Shown here piece after piece: positions 18,419-27,276 of a stretch of 64,000 nucleotides of DNA. Location of the stretch: positions 1 to 64,000 of the forward strand of contig JAJZBM010000008.1 of assembly GCA_021798915.1 (NCBI GenBank), written 5' to 3'. Position 1 is the first letter of the stretch, and every line of letters begins with the position of its first letter. Both the position numbers and the translations under genes were made by a program. The notes under the pieces are model-generated. The model saw nothing but the letters and a program-made list of their open reading frames with translations, made no database searches and had not been told where the DNA came from. The stretch is from Pseudomonadota bacterium (GTDB lineage: Bacteria > Pseudomonadota > Alphaproteobacteria > Acetobacterales > Acetobacteraceae).

Positions 18419-19863
18419 GCCGCCCGCCGCGGCAGGGCGGCGAAGGCGGCCAAGGCCCGTGCCCGCCCGAGGGCGAGATCGACGATCGGCTGCGGGTAGG
18501 TGCGGCCCAGAGCCACCCCGGCGGCGTCGAGCACGAGACGCGGCGCCGTCCACGGCGCATGGATGACATCATCGGGCAATCCAGCGAGTTCGGGGACGAA
18601 GCGGCGGACATAGGCGCCATTGGGGTCGAATTTACGCCCCTGAAGGATGGGGTTGAAGATGCGGAAATAGGGCGCGGCATCGGCGCCGCTGCCGGCGACC
18701 CATTGCCAACTCGCGGCATTGGCGGCGAGATCGGCATCGAGAAGCGTGTCCCAGAACCACGCCTCGCCAACCTGCCAGGGCAGCAGCAGGTGCTTGACCA
18801 GGAACGAGGCGGCGATCATCCGCACCCGGTTGTGCATCCAGCCCCAGCGCCAGAGCTGGCGCATCCCGGCGTCAATGATCGGAATGCCGGTTTCGCCGCG
18901 CCGCCAAGCGCCGAGGGCGTCCTCGTCGCGACGCCAGGGCATGGCGGCGAATTCGGCGCGCAGCGGCTGCTCGGGAAGGCGCGGGTGATGCCAGAGGAGA
19001 TAGGCGGAGAACTCCCGCCACAGCATCTCGTTCAGAAAACTCTGGAGGAATTTGCCGCCCCCGGGGGCGGCGCGGCTTGCCGCCTGCCAGACACGGCGGG
19101 GCGAAATCTCGCCCCAATGGAGATGCGGCGAGAGCATCGAGGTGCTGGCATGGCCGGGGATGTCGCGGGCATGGTCATAGGCGGGGAAGGCGTCGGCGAG
19201 AAACCGCGTGAGCCGCGCCGTCGCACCGGCCGCGCCGGGCGTCCACAGGGCGCGCATCTCGGCCGCCCAATCGGGACGGGTGGGGCGCAGCCGCCAGGCG
19301 GCGAGAGTGTCGCTGGCCAGGGGCGCGGGAAAGCCGGGAAGGGTTGCCGGCGCCGGCCAGACCGAGGCGTCGGTGCCGGCGGCGAGGGCGGCGCGGGCAA
19401 ACGGCGTGAACACCGAAAAGGCGCCGCCGTTCTGGGTGCGGAGCCGATCGGGGGCAAACAAAACTCGGGTTTCATGCTCATGGAGCGCAACCCCGCGCCG
19501 CGCCAGCGCCGGCCGCAATTCCCCGATCGCCGCGCGCAGCCAGGGTTCGACCGCACGCCCGCAATGGATTTCCGCCGCCCCGGTCTCTGTGGCGAGACGC
19601 AGGATCTCCGGCGCCATCCTGCCACGCCGCAGCACGAGGGAGGCGCCGCGCGCGGCCAGATCCTCGGCCAGCGCGGCAAGGCTGCCCTCGAGCCACCAGC
19701 GCCCCGCGCCACCCGGCGCCCACGCCCCGGGCGAGATGGTATCGAGGACAAAAACCGTGACCAATGGCCGGCCCGAGGCGAGGGCGGCCGCCAGCGCCGG
19801 CTGATCATCGAGGCGGAGATCTTGGAAAAACCACACTATTGCCGGCGCCCGCGTCGTCATCAC
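18415..19863 (-). CDS. phrB: Deoxyribodipyrimidine photolyase
   Basis: 482 residues (Met1 or Met2). The N-terminal antenna Rossmann domain starts IVWFFQDLRLDDQPAL. The FAD domain has STSMLSPHLHWGEISPR, WREFSAYLLWHHP, GMRQLWRWGWMHNRVRM, and DADLAANAASWQWVAGSGAD, as in class I CPD photolyases. It repairs cyclobutane pyrimidine dimers using light. First gene of the seven-gene minus-strand run that ends with acyP, divergent from the Nudix gene across 182 bp. Confidence 0.95.
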   Translation of the reverse strand: MMTTRAPAIVWFFQDLRLDDQPALAAALASGRPLVTVFVLDTISPGAWAPGGAGRWWLEGSLAALAEDLAARGASLVLRRGRMAPEILRLATETGAAEIHCGRAVEPWLRAAIGELRPALARRGVALHEHETRVLFAPDRLRTQNGGAFSVFTPFARAALAAGTDASVWPAPATLPGFPAPLASDTLAAWRLRPTRPDWAAEMRALWTPGAAGATARLTRFLADAFPAYDHARDIPGHASTSMLSPHLHWGEISPRRVWQAASRAAPGGGKFLQSFLNEMLWREFSAYLLWHHPRLPEQPLRAEFAAMPWRRDEDALGAWRRGETGIPIIDAGMRQLWRWGWMHNRVRMIAASFLVKHLLLPWQVGEAWFWDTLLDADLAANAASWQWVAGSGADAAPYFRIFNPILQGRKFDPNGAYVRRFVPELAGLPDDVIHAPWTAPRLVLDAAGVALGRTYPQPIVDLALGRARALAAFAALPRRAA

Positions 19864-20045
19864 CGTCTCGTCTCCCTCCGCTATGCGCGATCACGCCAGC
19901 CTCTCGCGATATGGGGCGCGGGCACGATTTGCCAGCCCCGGGCCATCGTACTCTTCATATGCCCGTACGCCCGAAAAAGGGGTTTGGATGCAAGGCTTGG
20001 CGGGCCAGCTTCGGGCCGCGATAATCCCCGCATGCGAGAGCGACG

Positions 20046-20807
20046 ATGATGGCCATTCCGACCGAGCTTCCGCCCATCCCGCCGGGATGGCGCGTCCACC
20101 CGCTCGCAGCGATGGTCACCGCGCGGGTCAGCGGGACGCGGTCGCCCTTGGCGGCTGGGCTCGCCGCCGAAATCGATCAGCATTGGCTCGCCGCCCAAGC
20201 CGTATGCGGCGGCGCCCTGTTCAATGGCGCGGTGTTCAGCGCCGATGAGATCACGCCGGCGCTGATCGGCGGCCATATGACCGAATATCGCCGCGTCCTC
20301 GCGCAATTTCGTGATCCAGGCTTGTTCGCCGCATTGCGGCTTCGCCCGCTCGCGGTCTGCGGTGTTTTATTATCGCCGGACGGTGTCCTGCTCGGACGGC
20401 GCCATCACGGGGCAGTCTATCAATCCGGGATGTGGCAGACGCCACCGGCCGGCAATGTCGATGGCCGGGCGGTGCGGCCGGGCGGCGAGGTCGATCTCCC
20501 CGGCCAGATATTCACCGAATTGCGCGAGGAGATCGGCCTCACGCGGGATGCGATCGCGGCCCTCCGCCCGCTCGCGCTGATCGAGCACGCAGAAACCCAT
20601 GTGCTCGATCTCGGCTTCCTGCTCTCGACCCGGCTTGGTGCCGGCGCGATCATGAGCGCCCATGCCCATGACGGCAACGACGAATACGAGACGCTCCGCG
20701 TGGTGCCGCTTGGCGATTTACCTGCCTTTCTAGCCCGGATGGGGCCGGAAATCGTGCCCTCGGTGCCGATTTTGCTCGACGCCGCCGGTCTCCTCGGGAC
20801 GTGCTGA
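20046..20807 (+). CDS. Nudix hydrolase with a degenerate Nudix box
   Basis: 253 residues (Met1 or Met2). The C-terminal two thirds are Nudix-like: WQTPPAGNVDG, then ELREEIGL. In that box the conserved Arg before Glu is Thr (TELREEIGL), and the first Glu is one residue out of register, while the metal-binding E..EE set is kept. The N-terminal 95 residues do not match a known domain. Its end overlaps the murJ start by 7 bp, so it is likely co-translated with murJ. A nucleotide or sugar-nucleotide pyrophosphatase is possible; the substrate is unknown. Confidence 0.8.
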   Translation: MMAIPTELPPIPPGWRVHPLAAMVTARVSGTRSPLAAGLAAEIDQHWLAAQAVCGGALFNGAVFSADEITPALIGGHMTEYRRVLAQFRDPGLFAALRLRPLAVCGVLLSPDGVLLGRRHHGAVYQSGMWQTPPAGNVDGRAVRPGGEVDLPGQIFTELREEIGLTRDAIAALRPLALIEHAETHVLDLGFLLSTRLGAGAIMSAHAHDGNDEYETLRVVPLGDLPAFLARMGPEIVPSVPILLDAAGLLGTC

Positions 20808-22351
20808 GAAACATCGCGACGGTCGGCGTATGGACGGCAGGAAGCCGTGTGCTCGGCTTCCTGCGCGATATCCTGATCGCCACCCTCCTCGGCACCGGTC
20901 CAGTCGCCGATGCCTTCTTCGTCGCGCTCAAATTGCCCAATCTATTCCGCCGCCTGTTCGGCGAGGGCGCCTTCAACGCCGCCTTCGTGCCCGCTTTCGC
21001 CGCCAGCCTGGCCGGGGAAGGGGCGGCACCGGCGCGCCGTCTGGCCGAGGACGTCGCGAGCGTGATGGTGGTCTGGCTCGGGTTCCTGACACTGCTCGGC
21101 CTCCTTCTCATGCCGCTCCTGATGCATCTCCTGGCGCCGGGTTTTGCCGCCGACCCGGCGAAATTCGCCCTCAGTGTCGCGCTCAGCCGTCTCACCTTCC
21201 CCTATCTCATGCTGATTTGCCTCGCCGCCCTGTTGTCCGGCGTCCTCAACGGGATCAATCGCTTCGCCGCCGCCGCCGCGACCCCGGTGGTATTCAACAT
21301 CGCCCTCATCGGCGCGCTGGTGCTCATTCCCCCCGGCATTCTCCCGCGCGGGCAGGCGCTGGCGGTCGGCGTCACCGTCTCCGGGATGGCGCAGCTCGGC
21401 TTGCTCGCGATCGCGCTCGGACGCGGCGGCATGGCGCTCAGGCTGCGCGCGCCACGGCTGACCGCGGGGGTGCGGCTGGTGCTGTGGCGCATGGGGCCGG
21501 GGATTGTCGGCGCCGGCGTCACACAGATCAACGTCGCCATCGATACCATCATCGCGAGCCTGCTGCCGGCCGGCACCGTTTCGGTGCTCTATTACGCCGA
21601 TCGCGTCAATCAGCTTCCCCTCGGAACCATCGGCACGGCGGTCGGGACCGCGCTTTTGCCGCTGCTCGCGCGCCAGATCCGCGCCCAGGCCCAGGCCGAG
21701 ATGTGGGCGACGCTTAATCAGGCGCTCGCGCTCACGCTCGCGCTCACGTTGCCGGCCGCTTTTGCCCTCATGCTGCTCGCCGAGCCGATCATGCTGGCTT
21801 TGTTCCGCCATGGCGCGCTGAGTGGGGCGGCGGCGGCGAAAAGTGCTGCGGCGCTCGCCGCCTATGCCATCGGCTTGCCGGCCTTCGTGCTCGCGAAACT
21901 GTTCTCGCCGGGGTTTTTCGCCCGCGGCGATACCAAGACCCCGGTCAAGATCGGGGTCATCGCGGTTTTTCTCAATCTCGCCCTCAATCTCGCCTTGATG
22001 CGCCCGCTCGGCTATCTCGGCCCGCCTCTGGCGACCAGCCTTGCGGCCTTCTTCAACGCCTTCGCGCTCGCGCTGCTGCTCGCCCGCGCCGGCCATTTCC
22101 GCCCCGATCGGGCGCTGCTCGGGCGCATCGGGCGCATTCTCGCCGCAGCCCTGGCGATGAGTATCGCCCTCGTTCTCGCTCGCGCCGTGATTTGCGCGGC
22201 CCGACCGGGGCTCATGGCGACCCCGCTCGGCGCCATCGCGCTGCTCGCGGCGCTGATTCCGCTCGGGCTGGTCTGCTACGGCGCCGCCGGGCTCACCTTT
22301 GGCGCCTTCCCCCTGACTTTATTGCGAGAAATGCGCCGGCGCCGGGCCTGA
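20801..22351 (+). CDS. murJ: Lipid II flippase MurJ
   Basis: 516 residues, GTG start. About 14 hydrophobic segments are visible. MVF-family signatures include SRVLGFLRDILIATLLGTG (11-29), DAFFVALKLPNLFRRLFGEG (33-52) and the alternating-access RVNQLPLGTIGTAVGTALLP segment. MurJ moves lipid II across the inner membrane for peptidoglycan synthesis. Confidence 0.96.
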   Translation: MLRNIATVGVWTAGSRVLGFLRDILIATLLGTGPVADAFFVALKLPNLFRRLFGEGAFNAAFVPAFAASLAGEGAAPARRLAEDVASVMVVWLGFLTLLGLLLMPLLMHLLAPGFAADPAKFALSVALSRLTFPYLMLICLAALLSGVLNGINRFAAAAATPVVFNIALIGALVLIPPGILPRGQALAVGVTVSGMAQLGLLAIALGRGGMALRLRAPRLTAGVRLVLWRMGPGIVGAGVTQINVAIDTIIASLLPAGTVSVLYYADRVNQLPLGTIGTAVGTALLPLLARQIRAQAQAEMWATLNQALALTLALTLPAAFALMLLAEPIMLALFRHGALSGAAAAKSAAALAAYAIGLPAFVLAKLFSPGFFARGDTKTPVKIGVIAVFLNLALNLALMRPLGYLGPPLATSLAAFFNAFALALLLARAGHFRPDRALLGRIGRILAAALAMSIALVLARAVICAARPGLMATPLGAIALLAALIPLGLVCYGAAGLTFGAFPLTLLREMRRRRA

Positions 22352-22374
22352 TACGAAAAGGCCTGATACGAAAA

Positions 22375-22433
22375 GGGCAGTGCCAAAGGCACTGCCCCGG
22401 AACAAAATTTTTGGTTCTTTTTTTAAAAAGAAC
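22375..22433. terminator. Bidirectional hairpin pair between murJ and clpA
   Basis: A perfect 10-bp GC hairpin (GGGCAGTGCC AAA GGCACTGCCC, 22375-22397) is followed by AACAAAATTTTTGG and a second hairpin (GTTCTTTTT / AAAAAGAAC, 22414-22433). The genes on both sides converge here, so it can end both transcripts. The two hairpins are the same kinds found at 29180-29242, so this is also a copy of a dispersed element. Confidence 0.7.
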
Positions 22434-22458
22434 TTCTCTTCCCTTGATACCCCGTCAT

Positions 22459-24804
22459 TCAGCCTGCGATTTCGGCCTCGCGTTCGGAGCCATCCTCGCC
22501 CTCCGGCCCGGGGAGCGCCGGCGGGGTGATTTCGACGAACTCGAAATCGAGTCCCCCGTCCTTGACGCTGACCTTGACGGCGCCGCCTTTGGCGAGGCGG
22601 CCGAACAGCAACTCCTCGGCGAGCGGCTTCTTGATGTGTTCCTGGATCACACGCGCCAGCGGCCGCGCGCCGTAGAGCGGATCATAGCCGCGTTCGGCGA
22701 GCCATTCCTTGGCCGCCGAACTCAGCTCGATGGTGACGTTGCGGTCGGCGAGCTGGGCTTCGAGCTGCATGACGAATTTCTCGACGACGCGGGCGACGAT
22801 CTCCGGGGTCAAGCCGGAGAAGGCGATGATGGCGTCGAGGCGGTTGCGGAATTCCGGGGTGAAGAGCCGCTTGATCGCCTCCTCGTCCTCGCCGATACGA
22901 ACGTCACGGCCGAAACCGATCGCCGCGCGGGCCAGATCGGAAGCACCGGCATTGGTGGTCATGATCAGGATGATGTTACGGAAATCGACCGATTTGCCGT
23001 TATGGTCGGTGAGTTTACCGTGATCCATCACTTGGAGCAGGATGTTGAAGAGATCGGGATGTGCCTTCTCGATCTCGTCGAGCAGCAGGACGGCGTGCGG
23101 ATGCTGGTCGATCGCGTCGGTCAGCAAGCCGCCCTGATCGAAGCCGACATAGCCGGGCGGCGCGCCGATCAGGCGCGAGACCGAATGCCGCTCCATGTAT
23201 TCGCTCATGTCGAAGCGGATCAGCTCGATCCCCAAGGTCGCGGCGAGCTGGCGGGCGACCTCGGTCTTGCCGACGCCGGTCGGGCCGCTGAAGAGATAAT
23301 TGCCGATCGGCTTTTCCACCTCGCGCAGACCGGCGCGGGACAATTTGATCGCCGCCGCCAGCGCCTCGATGGCGGGATCCTGACCGAACACCATCGCCTT
23401 GAGGTCGCGATCGAGATTGCGCAGCGTCTCCTTGTCGTCGCTGGAGACCGATTTCGGGGGAATGCGCGCGATTTTGGCGACGATCTCCTCGACATCGCGG
23501 AGCGTCACCGTTTTGCGGCGCTTGTTCTCGGGGAGCAGCATGCGCGAGGCGCCGACCTCGTCGATGACGTCGATCGCCTTGTCCGGCAGTTTGCGGTCGT
23601 TGATGTATTTCGACGACAATTCGACGGCGGCGCGGATCGCCTCGTCGGTGTAGCGCACCTTGTGGTGTTTTTCGTAATTCGTTTTGAGGCCACGGAGAAT
23701 TTTCACCGCGTCTTCAATATTGGGCTCGTTGACGTCGATTTTCTGGAAGCGCCGCACCAGGGCGCGATCCTTCTCGAAATAATTACGGAATTCCTTGTAG
23801 GTGGTGCTGCCGATGCAGCGCAGCGTGCCCGAGGCGAGGGCCGGTTTGAGCAGGTTGGAGGCGTCCATCGCGCCGCCGCTGGTCGCACCAGCGCCGATCA
23901 CGGTGTGGATCTCGTCGATGAACAGGATCGCGTCGGGGTGATTTTCGAGTTCGGAGACCACCGCCTTCAGCCGCTCCTCGAAATCGCCGCGATAGCGTGT
24001 GCCGGCGAGGAGGGCGCCCATGTCGAGCGCGAAGATGGTCGCCTTGGTCAGCACGTCCGGCACATCGCCCTCGACGATGCGCTTGGCGAGCCCCTCGGCG
24101 ATGGCGGTTTTGCCGACCCCCGGCTCACCGACATAAAGCGGGTTGTTCTTGGTCCGCCGGCAGAGAATCTGGATCGTGCGCTCGATCTCCAATTCACGGC
24201 CGATCAGCGGGTCGATCTTGCCGGCAACCGCCTTCTTGTTGAGATTGACGCAGTAATTGGAGAGCGCGTCCTGACCGCGCTTGGCGTGTTTCTCCTCGCG
24301 CTCGCCCTCGCCTTGGGCGTGCGGCTCGCCGCCGGCGGCGCCCTGCACCGGGCGCGGGTTCGACCGGCCGGGCGCCTTGGCGATGCCGTGGCTGATGAAA
24401 TTGACCGCATCGAGCCGCGTCATGTCCTGCAATTGCAGGAAATAGACGGCATGGCTTTCGCGCTCGCTGAACAGCGCGACGAGCACATTGGCGCCGGTCA
24501 CCTCATCGCGCCCGGAGGATTGGACATGGATCGCCGCGCGCTGCACGACGCGCTGGAAGCCCGCGGTCGGCTTCGGGTCGCCGCGCCGGTCGGTGACCAG
24601 GCCGGAGAGATCCTTGTCGAGGAATTCGACCAGATCGACACGCAATTTTTCGAGATCGAGGCCGCAGGCGCGGAGAACAGTCGCCGCGTCGCTATCATCG
24701 GTGAGGCTGAGCAGGAGGTGCTCGAGGGTTGCGTATTCGTGACGCCGTTCATTGGCGAAAGAGAGCGCCCGGTGAAGCGTCTGTTCCAGATTTCGTGAGA
24801 GCAT
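22459..24804 (-). CDS. clpA: ATP-dependent Clp protease ATPase subunit ClpA
   Basis: 781 residues. The N-terminal ClpA/ClpB repeat domain (1-145) binds ClpS. Then come two AAA+ modules: D1 with GEPGVGKT and D2 with GPTGVGKT, separated by a short middle region without the ClpB coiled coil, which marks ClpA. The ClpP-binding loop near residue 620 (IGFGRD) is of the usual I/LGF type. ClpA unfolds substrates for ClpP. clpS lies upstream in the same direction, but a 210-bp gap suggests a separate promoter. Confidence 0.97.
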   Translation of the reverse strand: MLSRNLEQTLHRALSFANERRHEYATLEHLLLSLTDDSDAATVLRACGLDLEKLRVDLVEFLDKDLSGLVTDRRGDPKPTAGFQRVVQRAAIHVQSSGRDEVTGANVLVALFSERESHAVYFLQLQDMTRLDAVNFISHGIAKAPGRSNPRPVQGAAGGEPHAQGEGEREEKHAKRGQDALSNYCVNLNKKAVAGKIDPLIGRELEIERTIQILCRRTKNNPLYVGEPGVGKTAIAEGLAKRIVEGDVPDVLTKATIFALDMGALLAGTRYRGDFEERLKAVVSELENHPDAILFIDEIHTVIGAGATSGGAMDASNLLKPALASGTLRCIGSTTYKEFRNYFEKDRALVRRFQKIDVNEPNIEDAVKILRGLKTNYEKHHKVRYTDEAIRAAVELSSKYINDRKLPDKAIDVIDEVGASRMLLPENKRRKTVTLRDVEEIVAKIARIPPKSVSSDDKETLRNLDRDLKAMVFGQDPAIEALAAAIKLSRAGLREVEKPIGNYLFSGPTGVGKTEVARQLAATLGIELIRFDMSEYMERHSVSRLIGAPPGYVGFDQGGLLTDAIDQHPHAVLLLDEIEKAHPDLFNILLQVMDHGKLTDHNGKSVDFRNIILIMTTNAGASDLARAAIGFGRDVRIGEDEEAIKRLFTPEFRNRLDAIIAFSGLTPEIVARVVEKFVMQLEAQLADRNVTIELSSAAKEWLAERGYDPLYGARPLARVIQEHIKKPLAEELLFGRLAKGGAVKVSVKDGGLDFEFVEITPPALPGPEGEDGSEREAEIAG

Positions 24805-24903
24805 GGCCGATCAACGCTCCTTCGCTATCCGAGGCCGACCCGGTTCGGCGCCGCCTCGCAAATTAAACTGGCCTTCCGCGGCGCACAAACGAGACTACAC
24901 ACG

Positions 24904-24933
24904 AAAATATTTCCAGACCATGACCGATGACAA
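24904..24933 (-). promoter_or_regulatory. Possible clpA promoter
   Basis: On the minus strand, TTGTCA (24933-24928) and TATTTT (24909-24904) with an 18-bp spacer, giving a leader of about 90 bases before clpA. It lies in the AT-richest part of the clpS-clpA gap. Consensus match only. Confidence 0.35.
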
Positions 24934-24970
24934 AAAATCTTCGTGCGCCTGCCGCTCCCAGCCACTCCCT

Positions 24971-25023
24971 CTCGCCCGGTCATTCCTTCTCGCCCGGTCA
25001 TTCCTTCTCGCCGGTCATTCCTT
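24971..25023. repeat. Three tandem 17-18 bp repeats at the clpS 3' end
   Basis: CTCGCCCGGTCATTCCTT occurs at 24971-24988 and 24989-25006, then once more with one C missing at 25007-25023. The third unit contains the clpS stop codon (TGA) and its last codons, so the array seems to have grown by duplication of the gene end into the spacer. Confidence 0.85.
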
Positions 25024-25353
25024 CTCGATCGTGCATTGCAGCGGATGCTGGTTCTGCCGCGCGAGATCCATCACCTGCGTCACCTTGGTTTCCGCCACCT
25101 CATAGGTATAGACGCCGCAGACACCGACCCCGCGACGATGCACATGCAGCATGATGCGGGTCGCCTCCTCACGGTTTTTCTGAAAAAACCGCTCGAGGAC
25201 ATGCACGACGAACTCCATCGGCGTGTAATCGTCGTTCAGCATCAAAACCTTGTACATCGTTGGCTTGCGGGTCTTGGGCCGCGCGCGTACCACCACCCCG
25301 GTCGTCGGGCCATCGCCATTGCCATTGCCGCCACGCTTGTCGTTATCGCTCAT
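25015..25353 (-). CDS. clpS: ClpA adaptor protein ClpS
   Basis: 112 residues. The conserved core is present: [20 protein letters not shown] (N-degron pocket residues), then [19 protein letters not shown]. ClpS delivers N-degron substrates to ClpAP. A Gly/Asn-rich 20-residue N-terminal tail precedes the core, as expected for a ClpS that must thread into ClpA. It stands 210 bp upstream of clpA. Confidence 0.96.
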   Translation of the reverse strand: MSDNDKRGGNGNGDGPTTGVVVRARPKTRKPTMYKVLMLNDDYTPMEFVVHVLERFFQKNREEATRIMLHVHRRGVGVCGVYTYEVAETKVTQVMDLARQNQHPLQCTIEKE

Positions 25354-25518
25354 CGCTGCTTATTGCCCGGACCCGCGACGGGTCGCCTCAACCATGCGGG
25401 AGCCGGCGGCCGCAAAAATCCTCATTCGGTCCGCCACTGCTCCCCTCCTCGGCACAGGATATCGGAATTGTCCCGCCGGGGAAAAGCCTCTTGCGCGGCC
25501 GCTGTCCGATTGTCGCGT

Positions 25519-26133
25519 TCAACCTGCTTTCGCGCCCATCCCGGGCACCGTTACGCCGATCATATCCCCCTCGCGGACCAGAGACGCCAGCGCCGCCTCA
25601 TCCCACCCCGCCGTGCCGGGCGGGCGTTGGGGCAGCACCATCCAGCGGTAATCGGCGGTCGAGTCGACCACCACGATTTCGGTCCCAGGCGCCAAAACCG
25701 TGCCCCATTCGGCGATCAGCCCGGCCGGGTCACGCACCGCGCGGGCGCGGTAGGCCGCGGATTTGAACCAGAACGGCGGATAGCCGAGCACCGCGCGTGG
25801 ATAGCAGCTACAGAGCGTGCACACGACGAGATGGTGCCGGCCGGGGCGGTTTTCCAGTACCCCGAGCGGCGGCGCGCCGCGCATCGGGATGCCGAGCGCC
25901 TCCGCCGCTTGCGTGCCATCGGCGATCATCAGCGCGCGATAGGCGGGATCGGTCCAGGCCCGCGCCACCATCCGCGCCCCTTGCGCCGGCGCCGCGGCAT
26001 CGGTCTCGGCCATGCGGGCGGCGAGTTCGGCTTCGCTCACCATCCCCTTGGCGGCGAGCACGGCGAGCAAGGCCGCGAACAATGCCTCGGCCGGGGTTTC
26101 GAGCAGGGCTTGCGTTTCGCGCGGCGTGGTCAT
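25519..26133 (-). CDS. Nitrile hydratase alpha / thiocyanate hydrolase gamma-like subunit, Co-type
   Basis: 204 residues from ATG 26133 (4-bp overlap with the preceding gene). The metal site VCTLCSCYPRAVLG has the CTLCSC sequence of cobalt enzymes (iron forms usually have Ser in place of Thr). FWFKSAAYRARAVRDP and DSTADYRWMVLPQRPPGT follow in the family order. Nitrile hydratases turn nitriles into amides; thiocyanate hydrolase uses the same fold for SCN. The separate-gene layout of the partner subunit resembles thiocyanate hydrolase, but three-gene nitrile hydratases also exist, so the substrate is open. Confidence 0.85.
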   Translation of the reverse strand: MTTPRETQALLETPAEALFAALLAVLAAKGMVSEAELAARMAETDAAAPAQGARMVARAWTDPAYRALMIADGTQAAEALGIPMRGAPPLGVLENRPGRHHLVVCTLCSCYPRAVLGYPPFWFKSAAYRARAVRDPAGLIAEWGTVLAPGTEIVVVDSTADYRWMVLPQRPPGTAGWDEAALASLVREGDMIGVTVPGMGAKAG

Positions 26134-26414
26134 CGCGCCTCCAGCCAATGCCCGAAAATCTCAACCAGGAGCACGCCGGCGCTCCGTGGCGGCGGCCAGA
26201 TCGCGCTTGGGTCGAAGCGCACGTGATAGAGCGGGAGGATCGCCGCCGGGCGGGCGAAGGCGAGATCCTCGGGGTTCGGGAAATCGCCGAGATGGCGCGC
26301 CACCACCCCTTCGCGTCCGCGCAGATAATGCGGTGTCCGGATATGCGCCTCGCCGCGCGCCTCCGGCCAGTCATCGCGAACACGAACCCGGGTGCCGGGA
26401 GCGAGAAGCGTCAT
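26130..26414 (-). CDS. Nitrile hydratase beta C-terminal-half subunit (SCNase alpha-like)
   Basis: 94 residues forming only the SH3-like C-terminal barrel of a nitrile hydratase beta subunit: GTRVRVRDDWPEARGEAHIR, TPHYLRGREGVV and LYHVRFDPSAIW are its hallmark segments. A separate gene for this half is seen in thiocyanate hydrolase and a few three-subunit nitrile hydratases. It overlaps both neighbours by 4 bp, so the three parts are made in step. Confidence 0.85.
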   Translation of the reverse strand: MTLLAPGTRVRVRDDWPEARGEAHIRTPHYLRGREGVVARHLGDFPNPEDLAFARPAAILPLYHVRFDPSAIWPPPRSAGVLLVEIFGHWLEAR

Positions 26415-26749
26415 CGCCCGTCCCCCCGCTCTGCCGCAAGCGCCGCGCGCAGTTCCTCGGCGCTGACCACGCCCTTCCTCAGAAGATTATCGGCGATCGA
26501 GCGCACCCAGCGTTGATAATAGGACAAACGGTGATATTCGGCCGCCGGGATCGCCTCGATCCCGCGCCGCAATTCATCGACCCGCATGACCCCGGAAGCG
26601 CCAAGGATCTGGCGCAAGGCATCGACACGGCGATCGAACAGGGTGAGCGCGTGCGGCGCGGTATCAACCGTCTCGCAAAGAAACTTCGCCACCCCACCGA
26701 GATCGTGATGGGCGCGTTTCGGGTTCTCGCCGGGCTCCGTTCCGTTCAA
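26411..26749 (-). CDS. Nitrile hydratase beta N-terminal-half subunit or accessory protein
   Basis: 112 residues from a TTG at 26749 that overlaps the stop of the SH3 gene (TTGA). Conserved segments are HHDLGG near residue 15 and AAEYHRLSYYQRWVRSIADN near 70, as in the N-terminal half of nitrile hydratase beta. The cobalt chaperone (activator) proteins have the same fold, so it may be a structural subunit, a metallochaperone, or both. The order beta-N, beta-C, alpha is that of scnB-scnA-scnC. Confidence 0.75.
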   Translation of the reverse strand: MNGTEPGENPKRAHHDLGGVAKFLCETVDTAPHALTLFDRRVDALRQILGASGVMRVDELRRGIEAIPAAEYHRLSYYQRWVRSIADNLLRKGVVSAEELRAALAAERGDGR

Positions 26750-27276
26750 TTCACTGCTTCCCCCGGGAAACTCCCCCAGAACGCCGCGCGTGGCAGAAAT
26801 CCATGATAGCCCTTGATCTCCACCTCGCACCAGGGGGCATCGGCGGCGCAATGGCTGATCCGGCCGACGACGCCGGGCGCCGCGCGGGCGACGATGGCGG
26901 CGCTTTCCTGCGGCGCGCCGCGCAGCGCCTGCTCGCCACCGATGACGAGCAGCGTCCGCCGCCCGGTCAATGTCGCCTCATGCACCCAGCCTTCGGTGCC
27001 GTCAGCGTCACGGATCAGGCGCCAGACATCGAATTCGCGCTCGATCTCGACCGGCAGGCCACGCCGCTTATAGACCCAGGAGATCGGATAGCGCGTGCCC
27101 GGCCCGGCGCGGAGATTGACGTCGTCCGAACGCAAAGCCGCAAAGCGCGGCAGCGGCAGGCCGGTCACGCTGCCTTTCCCGGGCGCCGGGGAGGGCGCCG
27201 ATGGCGGGGCCGGCGGCGCGGGCGCGGCGGCGATGAGCAGAAGCGCCAGAAACCCTCCGAGCCATCGCCATATCAT
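26746..27276 (-). CDS. Exported SH3-domain protein
   Basis: 176 residues with a signal peptide (WLGGFLALLLIAAAPAPPAP), a Pro-rich spacer, and two bacterial SH3 modules; the first has NLRAGPGTRYPISWVYKRRG near residue 54. Proteins of this type are periplasmic and often bind cell-wall material; the function here is unknown. It overlaps the glycosyltransferase and nitrile-hydratase-like genes at its two ends by 4 and 4 bp. Confidence 0.85.
   Translation of the reverse strand: MIWRWLGGFLALLLIAAAPAPPAPPSAPSPAPGKGSVTGLPLPRFAALRSDDVNLRAGPGTRYPISWVYKRRGLPVEIEREFDVWRLIRDADGTEGWVHEATLTGRRTLLVIGGEQALRGAPQESAAIVARAAPGVVGRISHCAADAPWCEVEIKGYHGFLPRAAFWGSFPGEAVN

Noticed and set aside
22192-24798. Open frame of 868 codons on the plus strand opposite clpA
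   Set aside because: It is antisense to a full-length, well-conserved ClpA; long antisense frames are common in GC-rich genes. Its protein has no recognisable domain.
24971-25023. Short tandem repeats considered as a CRISPR array
   Set aside because: The units are directly adjacent with no spacers and there are no cas genes.
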